Shown here piece after piece: positions 1 through 5,702 of a DNA stretch of 5,702 bases. The stretch comes from an uncultured Oscillospiraceae bacterium. GTDB taxonomy: Bacteria > Bacillota > Clostridia > Oscillospirales > Ruminococcaceae. Every line of letters begins with the position of its first letter. The stretch's first letter is position 1. The notes beneath the pieces are model-generated. The model had not been told where the DNA came from. It worked only from the letters and a program-made list of their open reading frames with translations, and searched no databases. The DNA lies in assembly GCA_958403605.1 (NCBI GenBank), contig CATXYA010000143.1, forward strand, positions 1-5,702, written 5' to 3'. The translations under genes were made by a program, and so were the position numbers.

Positions 1-2
1 GT

Positions 3-491
3 TACCAGAACTCCAATGAGCTGCAGGCCTACCGCGACGCCACGGGTAAGGACATCAGCATGGTCATGATCCCCAACCGCGATGACGCGACCGCCTCGGC
101 TACTTATCTCAAACCTGCCATGTTCTGGTGCGTGGGCGCCGACAGCGATGTGAAGGACGCCGCGGTCCGCTTCATCAACTTCTTTACCAACGAAGAAGCC
201 TGCTACGACGTGGTCGGCATTGAGCGCGCTGTTCCCATTTCTTCCAAAATGCGTGAATATGTCGCCCCGGCGCTGAACGAAACCAGCCAGGAAGTCGTCG
301 AGTTCATCGACTATGTCAGCCAGCCCGATATGGCCTCCCCGCTGATGAACCCCGATCCTCCCGCCCACAGCAAGGTCTCCGACCTGTTGGTCCAGTATTC
401 CGATCAGGTCCGCTACGGCGAGATCACCGATCTGGAAACGGCCGCCCAGCAGTTCATGGACGAGGCAAACGCCATCCTGGCTGCGGAATAA
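3..491 (+). CDS. Sugar ABC transporter substrate-binding protein, C-terminal part (partial at left edge)
   Basis: The visible 162 residues are the C-terminal lobe of a family 1 (CUT1-type) extracellular solute-binding protein, which captures a sugar or small glycan outside the membrane and hands it to the two permeases encoded next. The reading frame is open from the left edge, so the lipoprotein signal and N-terminal lobe lie outside the window. Family-typical segments are LKPAMFWCVGADSDVKDAA (the hinge-side strand before the 'AAxFINFFTN' helix), FINFFTNEEA, the ERAVPISSKMRE loop, and the closing helix with AAQQFMDEANAILA. The gene ends in TAA and is followed by a hairpin, then by the permease genes, the usual order for these importers. 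The family call is firm; the ligand is unknown. This protein type is normally made in excess over its permeases, which fits the hairpin just downstream. Confidence 0.93.
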   Translation, partial: YQNSNELQAYRDATGKDISMVMIPNRDDATASATYLKPAMFWCVGADSDVKDAAVRFINFFTNEEACYDVVGIERAVPISSKMREYVAPALNETSQEVVEFIDYVSQPDMASPLMNPDPPAHSKVSDLLVQYSDQVRYGEITDLETAAQQFMDEANAILAAE

Positions 492-565
492 ACGTCCCAC
501 CTTTGCAAACAGAGACGTGTGAACTGTGCCCTCCGGGCCCGGTACACAAGGATACGATGTTCTGC

Positions 566-593
566 CGCGCCGAAGGAGAATCCCTTCGGCGCG
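566..593 (+). terminator. Intercistronic hairpin, probable partial terminator or mRNA-stabilising stem
   Basis: A perfect 11-bp GC-rich stem (566-576 pairing with 583-593) encloses the 6-base loop AGAATC. It is followed by ACTCTTT, a short and interrupted T-rich stretch, so full termination seems unlikely. It lies between the binding-protein gene and the first permease gene. In sugar importers such stems commonly protect the upstream message or reduce read-through, giving more binding protein than permease. The pairing is seen directly; the function is inferred. Confidence 0.7.
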
Positions 594-621
594 ACTCTTT
601 AGAATCTCTCTTAGATCGATG

Positions 622-628
622 AAAGGAG
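622..628 (+). promoter_or_regulatory. Ribosome binding site deciding the start of permease 1
   Basis: AAAGGAG lies 8 bases before the ATG at 637. An in-frame ATG at 619 overlaps this site, and the frame stays open further upstream through the hairpin region, but neither upstream option has its own well-placed site. The start at 637 is therefore preferred. Confidence 0.85.
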
Positions 629-636
629 CCGTTGTC

Positions 637-1560
637 ATGAAAAAAACCGTCGGTCTCAAACGCAAATGCGGCAGTTGGCTGGACCGGGACAATGTGGCGG
701 GATATGTGTTTATCCTTCCCTTTATCATTGGCCTTGTCATCTTTACCGCAATTCCGTTTTTTACCTCCCTGTACCTGGCGTTTACGCAGTACAACATCCT
801 GTCCGAGCCCAAATGGGTGGGGCTGGAAAACTTCAGGCAGATGTTCTTTGAGGATGAGTTGTTCTGGACCTCCTTCAAGGTCACCTTCAAGTTTGCCCTC
901 ATCCAGGTGCCCATCAAGCTGGCGGTGGCGCTGCTGGTGGCCCTGGCCCTGGCCCGTGCGACCCGTGTCACCAGCTTCTACCGCGCCGCGTTCTATATTC
1001 CCTCGCTGATGGGCGGCAGCGTCGCCATCGCCCTGCTGTGGAAGCAGCTGTTTTCCCCCAAGGGCGTCATCAACCAGATCCTGGGCTTCTTTGGCCTTCC
1101 CGATAACACCGCATGGCTTGGCGACCCCAAGACCGCGCTGGGGACGTTGATCGCACTGGGCGTCTGGCAGTTCGGCTCTTCGATGCTGATCTTCCTAGCG
1201 GCCATCAAAAACATCCCCACCAGCTATTACGAAGCCGCCATCGTGGACGGCGCCGGCCCGGTGCGCCGCTTCTTCTCCATCACGCTGCCCCTGCTGACCC
1301 CCATCATTTTCTTCAACCTCATCAACCAGGTGATCGGCGCTTTCCAGGCGTTCAACTCCAGCTACCTGATCACCAAGGGCAAACCGCTGAACACCACCCT
1401 GTATTACGGCGTCCATCTGTACAACAAAGCCTTCAACCAGTTCGAGATGGGCTATGGCAGCGCCATGGCTTGGTTCATGCTGCTGATCATCGCCTTCTTT
1501 ACGGCCCTGATCTTCCGCTCCTCCAACGCCTGGGTGTACTACGAATCGGAAGGGCGGTAA
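637..1560 (+). CDS. Sugar ABC transporter permease, CUT1 family, MalF/UgpA-like
   Basis: This 307-residue inner-membrane protein forms one half of the transport channel of a carbohydrate importer. Six hydrophobic segments are visible at about residues 23-47, 82-106, 118-140, 166-190, 222-242 and 275-293. The N-terminus before the first segment is short and basic (MKKTVGLKRK). The cytoplasmic EAA loop, which docks the ATPase, starts at E199: EAAIVDGAGPVRRFF, ending in the conserved LP at 217-218. The 'KWVGLENFRQMF' stretch after the first segment is typical of the UgpA/MalF side of the pair. Length matches the usual 290-310 residues. The start is set by the AAAGGAG site 8 bases upstream; a longer frame upstream would read through the intercistronic hairpin. 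It is followed after 7 bases by its partner permease, implying co-translation. Family very sure; substrate unknown. Confidence 0.95.
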   Translation: MKKTVGLKRKCGSWLDRDNVAGYVFILPFIIGLVIFTAIPFFTSLYLAFTQYNILSEPKWVGLENFRQMFFEDELFWTSFKVTFKFALIQVPIKLAVALLVALALARATRVTSFYRAAFYIPSLMGGSVAIALLWKQLFSPKGVINQILGFFGLPDNTAWLGDPKTALGTLIALGVWQFGSSMLIFLAAIKNIPTSYYEAAIVDGAGPVRRFFSITLPLLTPIIFFNLINQVIGAFQAFNSSYLITKGKPLNTTLYYGVHLYNKAFNQFEMGYGSAMAWFMLLIIAFFTALIFRSSNAWVYYESEGR

Positions 1561-1567
1561 GCACAAG

Positions 1568-2431
1568 ATGATGAAATCGATCACAAAGAGCTTTTCGGCA
1601 CAGCGCAAGACCAACACCGTTCTCTACCACGTGCTGATGGTCATCGTCAGCTTCGTCATGCTGTACCCCGTGCTGTGGCTGGTGGCCTCCTCGTTTAAGC
1701 CCAACGGCGATATTTTCAGCACCGCCACCTCGCTGATCCCCGAAAACTTTACGCTGGAGCACTATATCAACGGCTGGAAGGGGTTTGGCGGCTATACCTT
1801 CACCACCTTTTTCAAAAACTCGCTGTTTGTGGCGCTTCTGTCCGCCGGCGGCATGATGCTCTCCTCGGCATTGGTGGCGTTTGGCCTGGCGCGCATCAAG
1901 TTCAAGGGCCGCAACATTTGGTTTGTGCTCATGGTCGTCACCATGATGCTGCCCGGCCAGGTGATGATGATCCCGCGCTTTGTCCTGTTCAACAACATGG
2001 GCTGGGTGGGCACCTACCTGCCCATGATCGTGCCCTCCTTTTTTGCCAGCGGCTTCAACATCTTCCTCATCATGCAGTTCATCCGCGGCATTCCGCGGGA
2101 TATGGACGAAGCGGCCAAGATCGACGGCTGCAGCTGGTACGGGGTATTTTTCCGCATCATCGTCCCCATGATCGTCCCCGCGCTGGTGACGGTGGGCGTG
2201 CTGACCTTCATGAGCAGCTGGGAGGACTTCATGGGCGCCCTGCTTTACTTAAACAAACCGCCCACGTACACCGTCGCTTACGCGCTGAAAATGTTCAACG
2301 ACAGCTCCATGTCGGACTACGGCGCCACCTTTGCCATGTCCGTTGCCTCGCTGGTGCCGATTTTGACGCTTTTCTTCTTCTTCCAGAAAAATCTGGTGGA
2401 GGGCATCTCGATCCAGGGCCTGAAAGGCTGA
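1568..2431 (+). CDS. Sugar ABC transporter permease, CUT1 family, MalG/UgpE-like
   Basis: This 287-residue membrane protein is the second half of the channel and pairs with the permease encoded just upstream. Hydrophobic segments lie at about residues 19-41, 86-109, 117-140, 150-172, 201-218 and 254-275. The ATPase-docking EAA loop starts at E181 (DEAAKIDGCSWYGVFFRI, then VP at 199-200). SSFKP at 41-45, SSWEDFMGALLYL from 216 and the C-terminal VEGISIQGLKG are hallmark stretches of the MalG/UgpE side. The start follows the previous stop by 7 bases; its weak ribosome binding site (AGGGCGG, 1551-1557) lies inside the end of the upstream gene, which suggests translational coupling. ATG at 1568 and ATG at 1571 are both possible, a difference of one residue. 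No ATP-binding subunit gene follows, so the pair probably uses an ATPase encoded elsewhere. Confidence 0.95.
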   Translation: MMKSITKSFSAQRKTNTVLYHVLMVIVSFVMLYPVLWLVASSFKPNGDIFSTATSLIPENFTLEHYINGWKGFGGYTFTTFFKNSLFVALLSAGGMMLSSALVAFGLARIKFKGRNIWFVLMVVTMMLPGQVMMIPRFVLFNNMGWVGTYLPMIVPSFFASGFNIFLIMQFIRGIPRDMDEAAKIDGCSWYGVFFRIIVPMIVPALVTVGVLTFMSSWEDFMGALLYLNKPPTYTVAYALKMFNDSSMSDYGATFAMSVASLVPILTLFFFFQKNLVEGISIQGLKG

Positions 2432-2449
2432 TCTCTCTCAATGATGAAC

Positions 2450-2456
2450 AAGGAGG
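2450..2456 (+). promoter_or_regulatory. Strong ribosome binding site deciding the start of the GtaA-like gene
   Basis: AAGGAGG lies 8 bases before the ATG at 2465. Two in-frame ATGs at 2441 and 2444 lie upstream of or next to this site and lack a good site of their own. The start at 2465 also puts the family's N-terminal motif (PAIPLLASDPYCSIW) close to residue 8, as expected. Confidence 0.85.
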
Positions 2457-2464
2457 CACATTTT

Positions 2465-4360
2465 ATGCCTTGTATTGACCGACTTCCCGCCATCCCCCTG
2501 CTGGCATCCGACCCGTATTGTTCCATTTGGATGCCCGCGGATACCATGACCCAGACGGACGCCTGCCATTGGAGCGGCCCCGCCAAGCCCATCCGCGGCG
2601 TCATGACCGTGGACGGCGCCGCCTGCCGCTTTTTGGGCGCGGGCCCCGAGCCCGAGGCCGCGCTGGCCGAATTGACCGTGACGGCCACCCGCACCCGCTT
2701 TGTCAGCGAGTTTGCCGGGGTGCGGCTGGAGACCTGCTTTGCCACGCCCGCGCTGCCGCAGGACCTGGATCTGCTGAGTATGCCGGTGACGCTGGTCACG
2801 CTGGCGGCGGTTTCCCTGGACGGCGCCGAGCATGACATCCAGGTGCGGCTGCATTTGTCCGACCGGCTGTGCTATGACGGCGAGATCCGCCCCGCCATGT
2901 CCGGCGCGGCCTTTACCGAGGGCGGCAAAAACACCGCCTGGTGCGGCCAGACCACCCAGAAGCCCCTGAGCCATTCCGCCGACCACATCACCATCGACTG
3001 GGGCTATCTGTACCTGAGCGCCGACGGCGAGACAGCGCCGGTGGGCGACGGCCTGCAGACCTGCTGCGCCCTCACGGCGGGCGGCCCCGCCGCGCAGATC
3101 GTCATCGCTTATGACGATATCGCCTCCATCAACTACTTCGGCGACCTGTGCAAGCCCTGGTACCGTCGGGACGGCCGGCAGATCACCGATGCCATTCGCT
3201 TTGTGCAGGCGCATTTCGACACAATTTTGAACGACTGCGCACAGCTGGACGCCCGGCTGGCGGAGGACGCCCGCAAGGCGGCGGGCGAGGACTATGAGCG
3301 CCTTGTCAACGCGGCCTGGCGGCACACCTTTGCCGCCCATAAGCTGATCGCCACGCCCGCGGGCGAAATGGCCTTCCTCTCCAAGGAGAACGATTCCAAC
3401 GGCTGCATCGGCACCGTGGACGTCAGCTATCCCTCCATCCCGCTCTTTTTGCGCTACTGCCCGGAGCTGGTGAACGCGCTGTGCCGCCCGGTGCTGGAGT
3501 TTGCCTCCATGCCCGTGTGGACCGAGGATTTCGCCCCCCACGACGTGGGCCGCTATCCGCTGGCCACCGGCCAGGTCTACGCCGCCCGCAAGCACGTGCA
3601 GCCGGGGCAGAGCTACCCGCCCTATTACCTTTACCCGGCGGGAACGGATGTGTGGGACCCCCGCTACCAGATGCCGGTGGAGGAATGCGGCAATATGCTC
3701 ATCATGCTGGAAGCCGCCCGCGCCTTTGGCGCGGACCCCTCCCTGGCGGAGCAGTACCGCCCCCTGCTGGACACCTGGGTGCGGTACCTGGTGCAGTACG
3801 GGGAAGACCCTGACGAGCAGCTTTGCACCGACGATTTTGCCGGGCATCTGGCCCACAACGTCAATTTGGCCGCCAAGGCCATCGTCGGCGTGGCCTGCTA
3901 TGCCCGCCTGACCGGCGCGCCGGACTACGCTCAGAAAGCCAAGGCCATGGCGGCCCATCTGCTGGAAAAGATCGGCGACCAGGGCAACACGCCGCTGACG
4001 CTGGACGGCCAGGGCTGGAGCATGAAGTACAATCTGCTGTGGGACAAGGTGCTGGGCCTGGATCTGATGCCGCAGAGCTTCTACGCGGCGGAGACCGCCA
4101 GCTATCTGCCCCGCATCAACACCTACGGCCTGCCGCTGGATTCCCGCGCCGACTATACCAAGTCCGACTGGATCTGCTGGACGGCCCGCATGGCGGAGGA
4201 CCCGGCGGTGCGCGCGGCGCTGATCGCCCCCATTGCCAAGGAGCTGCGCGAGACCACCTCCCGCGTCCCGTTCTCCGATTGGTACGACACCAAGACGGGC
4301 CGCTATGTGGCCTTTATCGCCCGCAGCGTGCAGGGCGGTATCTTTGCGCTGATGCTGTAA
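2465..4360 (+). CDS. GtaA-like 'glutaminase' family protein (DUF4964/DUF5127/DUF4965/DUF1793), cytoplasmic, likely acting on an imported glycan
   Basis: This 631-residue protein matches the GtaA family, named after a fungal secreted glutaminase. In order it shows the N-terminal PLLASDPYCSIW motif (11-22, DUF4964-like), a beta-rich region to about 240 (DUF5127-like), and a helical-hairpin C-terminal half (DUF4965/DUF1793-like). Highly conserved family stretches are SKENDSNGCIGTVDV (K307, E308, D319), FAPHDVGRYP (356-365), MPVEECGNM (E406, E407), CTDDFAGHLAHNVNL (D456, D457, H461, H464), KYNLLWDK (D527), LDSRADYTKSDW (D559, K566, D568) and SRVPFSDWYDTKTG (D605). I name these as conserved; I do not know which are catalytic. 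There is no signal peptide or membrane segment, unlike secreted fungal members, so it should act in the cytoplasm. It follows the sugar permeases by 33 bases. The family is sure; glutaminase activity is doubtful here and a glycoside-hydrolase-like role is a reasonable alternative. Confidence 0.88.
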   Translation: MPCIDRLPAIPLLASDPYCSIWMPADTMTQTDACHWSGPAKPIRGVMTVDGAACRFLGAGPEPEAALAELTVTATRTRFVSEFAGVRLETCFATPALPQDLDLLSMPVTLVTLAAVSLDGAEHDIQVRLHLSDRLCYDGEIRPAMSGAAFTEGGKNTAWCGQTTQKPLSHSADHITIDWGYLYLSADGETAPVGDGLQTCCALTAGGPAAQIVIAYDDIASINYFGDLCKPWYRRDGRQITDAIRFVQAHFDTILNDCAQLDARLAEDARKAAGEDYERLVNAAWRHTFAAHKLIATPAGEMAFLSKENDSNGCIGTVDVSYPSIPLFLRYCPELVNALCRPVLEFASMPVWTEDFAPHDVGRYPLATGQVYAARKHVQPGQSYPPYYLYPAGTDVWDPRYQMPVEECGNMLIMLEAARAFGADPSLAEQYRPLLDTWVRYLVQYGEDPDEQLCTDDFAGHLAHNVNLAAKAIVGVACYARLTGAPDYAQKAKAMAAHLLEKIGDQGNTPLTLDGQGWSMKYNLLWDKVLGLDLMPQSFYAAETASYLPRINTYGLPLDSRADYTKSDWICWTARMAEDPAVRAALIAPIAKELRETTSRVPFSDWYDTKTGRYVAFIARSVQGGIFALML

Positions 4361-4369
4361 AAAAGACAA

Positions 4370-4400
4370 GAGCCTGTTTTAAAACTGTTCAAACAGACTC
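4370..4400 (+). other. Hairpin with A/T-rich loop downstream of the GtaA-like gene
   Basis: CTGTTT (4374-4379) pairs with AAACAG (4391-4396), and outside a C/A mismatch GAG (4370-4372) pairs with CTC (4398-4400). The loop is 11 bases. There is no T-run directly after it. The right arm could instead pair with a second CTGTTT at 4434-4439, so the structure may compete with the next hairpin's extended form. The pairings are seen; a role as part of an attenuator is inferred. Confidence 0.5.
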
Positions 4401-4403
4401 TGG

Positions 4404-4439
4404 GGCCGCGCGGGGACTGCTGTCCCGCGCGGCCTGTTT
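4404..4439 (+). terminator. GC-rich hairpin before the oxidoreductase gene, probable partial terminator
   Basis: An 11-bp GC-rich stem (4404-4414 with 4424-4434), one bulged G (4415), two more pairs and a TGCT loop form a very stable hairpin. It is followed by TGTTTC, a short T-rich tail. The stem can be lengthened by pairing AAACAG (4391-4396) with CTGTTT (4434-4439) across an unpaired stretch. It separates the transporter/GtaA-like genes from the oxidoreductase, and likely lowers rather than abolishes expression of the last gene. I see no convincing promoter between it and that gene. Confidence 0.6.
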
Positions 4440-4445
4440 CGCATG

Positions 4446-4452
4446 AAAGGAG
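4446..4452 (+). promoter_or_regulatory. Ribosome binding site of the oxidoreductase gene
   Basis: AAAGGAG lies 10 bases before the ATG at 4463, slightly further than in the other genes here. It starts only 6 bases after the end of the upstream hairpin's T-rich tail, so folding of that hairpin could affect ribosome access. No other in-frame start close by has a better site. Confidence 0.75.
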
Positions 4453-4462
4453 CTGCTGTAAA

Positions 4463-5518
4463 ATGGAGTTGTCATTGCCTCCAAAGCCCGTGCCCGCCGT
4501 AGGGCCGGGAGAGTTCCGCTTCGCCGCGGCCGGGCTGGCCCACGGGCATATCTACGGCATGGTGAACGGCCTGCTGGAAGCCGGGGCCGAGCTGACCGCC
4601 GTGTGGGACGAGGACCCGCAGAAGGTCGCGGACTTCCGGCGCGCTTTCCCGCAGGCGCGGGCGGCATCCAGCCTGGAAGAATTGCTGGGCGACCCGGAGC
4701 TCCGGCTCATCGCCAGCGCCGCCGTGCCCAGCGAGCGCTGCCCGCTGGGGCTGCGGGTGCTGGCCGCGGACAAGGATTATTTTGTGGACAAAGCCCCCCT
4801 GACCACGATGGAACAGCTGGCCGCCGCCCGGCGCGCCGTGGCGGAAACAGGCCGCAAATATATGGTCTATTACTCCGAGCGGCTGCACAACGAGGCCGCC
4901 ACGCTGGCCGACGAGCTGATCCGCCGGGGCGAGATCGGGCGCGTGCTGCACATGGAGGGCTTCGGCCCGCACCGCCTGGGGGCCGCCCGGCCCGGCTGGT
5001 TCTACAAGAAGGCCCGCTACGGCGGCATCCTTTGTGACATTGGCAGCCACCAGCTGGAGCAGTTCCTGTATTTTACCGGCGCGGAGGACGCGGCCATCAC
5101 CTTCGCCCGCAAGGCCAACTATGCGCACCCCGATCACCCGGAATTCGAGGACTTGGGCGAATGCACGGCCACGGCGTCCAACGGCGCCACCGGGTATTTC
5201 CGGGTGGACTGGTTCACGCCCGACGGCCTGCGCAATTGGGGCGATGGCCGCACCTTTATTCTGGGCACCGACGGCTATATCGAGCTGCGCAAGTACATCG
5301 ACCTGGCCGCCGGGGAAAAACGGGAGAACATGGTCTATTGGGCCAACCGGAAGGGCGAGTTCCGGTTCGACGCCACCGGGCAGGTGGGATGCCCGTTCTT
5401 CTCCCGCCTCATCCGGGAATGCCTCGACCGCACCGAGACGGCCATGACGCAGGAACACGCCTTCCGGGCCGCCGAGCTCTGCTTGAAGGCCCAGGCGCTG
5501 GCGGACAAAGAACCGTAA
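4463..5518 (+). CDS. Gfo/Idh/MocA family NAD(P)-dependent oxidoreductase
   Basis: This 351-residue protein belongs to the Gfo/Idh/MocA family, whose members oxidise or reduce hydroxyl groups on sugars, inositols and related compounds in the cytoplasm. After a proline-rich lead of about 17 residues, the Rossmann domain opens at FRFAAAGLAHGHIYGM (18-33); the usual GxGxxG loop is replaced by GLAHGH. The acidic residue after strand 2 is D49 in VWDEDP, which would fit NAD preference. The normally EKP catalytic loop reads DKAPL (109-113), keeping lysine K110. The second-domain motif is YGGILCDIGSHQLEQ with D192 and H196, the positions that in the family form the catalytic pair with the lysine. Length is typical. 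It is last in the operon, after a hairpin and before a strong terminator. Family sure; substrate unknown, though context suggests a sugar released or imported by the preceding genes. It has no signal peptide. Confidence 0.93.
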   Translation: MELSLPPKPVPAVGPGEFRFAAAGLAHGHIYGMVNGLLEAGAELTAVWDEDPQKVADFRRAFPQARAASSLEELLGDPELRLIASAAVPSERCPLGLRVLAADKDYFVDKAPLTTMEQLAAARRAVAETGRKYMVYYSERLHNEAATLADELIRRGEIGRVLHMEGFGPHRLGAARPGWFYKKARYGGILCDIGSHQLEQFLYFTGAEDAAITFARKANYAHPDHPEFEDLGECTATASNGATGYFRVDWFTPDGLRNWGDGRTFILGTDGYIELRKYIDLAAGEKRENMVYWANRKGEFRFDATGQVGCPFFSRLIRECLDRTETAMTQEHAFRAAELCLKAQALADKEP

Positions 5519-5525
5519 TTAAAAA

Positions 5526-5576
5526 GCTCCGCGCCGCCTTTCTGAAGTACAGCTTCTCAGAAAGGCGGCGCGGAGC
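5526..5576 (+). terminator. Strong hairpin terminator ending the operon
   Basis: A perfect 20-bp stem (5526-5545 with 5557-5576) with an 11-base loop begins 7 bases after the oxidoreductase stop codon. It is preceded by AAAAA (5521-5525) and followed by GTTTGTCTGCTTT, an imperfect T-rich tract. Stem length and place make it the likely end of the operon message. The A-run on the left gives it a weak tail on the other strand, so it might also stop transcription arriving from the right. The stem is unusually long for a simple terminator. Confidence 0.85.
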
Positions 5577-5639
5577 GTTTGTCTGCTTTGCAGCAAAGAT
5601 CAGTTCCCCAAAAGGAAGCTTTTTCGATCTCCTCCTGTA

Positions 5640-5663
5640 GGGAACGCCGTCCCCGGCGTTCCG
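5640..5663. repeat. Palindromic element in the non-coding right end, possible dispersed REP-like repeat
   Basis: GGAACGCCG (5641-5649) and CGGCGTTCC (5654-5662) form a perfect 9-bp stem with a TCCC loop. It sits in the tail between the terminator and the window edge, next to TGTAGG. Similar TGTAGGG-plus-GC-palindrome units are, to my recollection, common between genes in gut Clostridia; only one copy is visible here, so the repeat call is an inference. It has no T-run on the + strand and is probably not a terminator. The remainder of 5577-5702 shows only a small stem (CTTTG/CAAAG, 5586-5598) and no supportable gene. Confidence 0.4.
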
Positions 5664-5702
5664 CCTCTGCGGTACAAGCCGGTTGGCCTTCGATCAGAAT
5701 GA

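Noticed and set aside
600..605. TAGAAT as a possible -10 promoter element before the first permease
   Set aside because: No -35-like element lies at a suitable distance; that region is the loop and right arm of the hairpin.
526..636. Longer N-terminus for the first permease starting at 526
   Set aside because: It would translate through the intercistronic hairpin and add an arginine-rich stretch not seen in the family; the good ribosome binding site supports 637.
2438..4369. A 643-codon open frame on the - strand, fully opposite the GtaA-like gene
   Set aside because: Its protein is low-complexity, rich in G, A, R, Q and V, without family motifs, while the + strand protein is a clear full-length family member. 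Long antisense frames are expected opposite genes with GC-rich third positions.
4472..5458. A 328-codon open frame on the - strand opposite the oxidoreductase gene
   Set aside because: Same reason: compositional shadow of a well-supported + strand gene, with no recognisable domain.
5519..5702. Short open frames on either strand in the right-hand tail, including a - strand frame running in from the right edge
   Set aside because: They read through the 20-bp terminator stem or the palindrome, have no ribosome binding site or family motif that I can see, and look like translations of non-coding repeat sequence.

Overview
The window looks like a carbohydrate-utilisation operon from a high-GC gut-type Firmicute, probably Oscillospiraceae/Ruminococcaceae-like. 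The grounds are strong AAGGAG-type ribosome binding sites, GC-rich third codon positions, Firmicute-style CUT1 transporter proteins and GC-rich hairpins between genes. The taxon is inferred from style only; there is no rRNA or other marker.

Layout, all genes on the + strand: (1) the C-terminal 162 residues of an extracellular sugar-binding protein, cut by the left edge; (2) a gap of about 145 bases with a perfect 11-bp hairpin; (3) two CUT1-type permease genes 7 bases apart, MalF/UgpA-like then MalG/UgpE-like; (4) 33 bases later, a 631-residue protein of the GtaA 'glutaminase'/DUF4965-DUF1793 family without a signal peptide; (5) a gap of about 100 bases with two hairpins that share a competing segment; (6) a Gfo/Idh/MocA NAD(P)-dependent oxidoreductase; (7) a 20-bp perfect hairpin acting as terminator, then about 125 non-coding bases with a second palindrome that looks like a dispersed repeat.

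How the genes may work together: the binding protein captures a sugar or glycoconjugate outside the cell and the two permeases import it. No ATPase is encoded here, so a shared MsmX-type ATPase is likely. The GtaA-like enzyme and the oxidoreductase, both apparently cytoplasmic, would process the imported compound. The substrate cannot be read from the sequence. The most interesting point is the GtaA-like protein: its position suggests a role on an imported carbohydrate or glycoconjugate rather than simple glutamine hydrolysis. I found no mobile element, CRISPR array, tRNA or rRNA.
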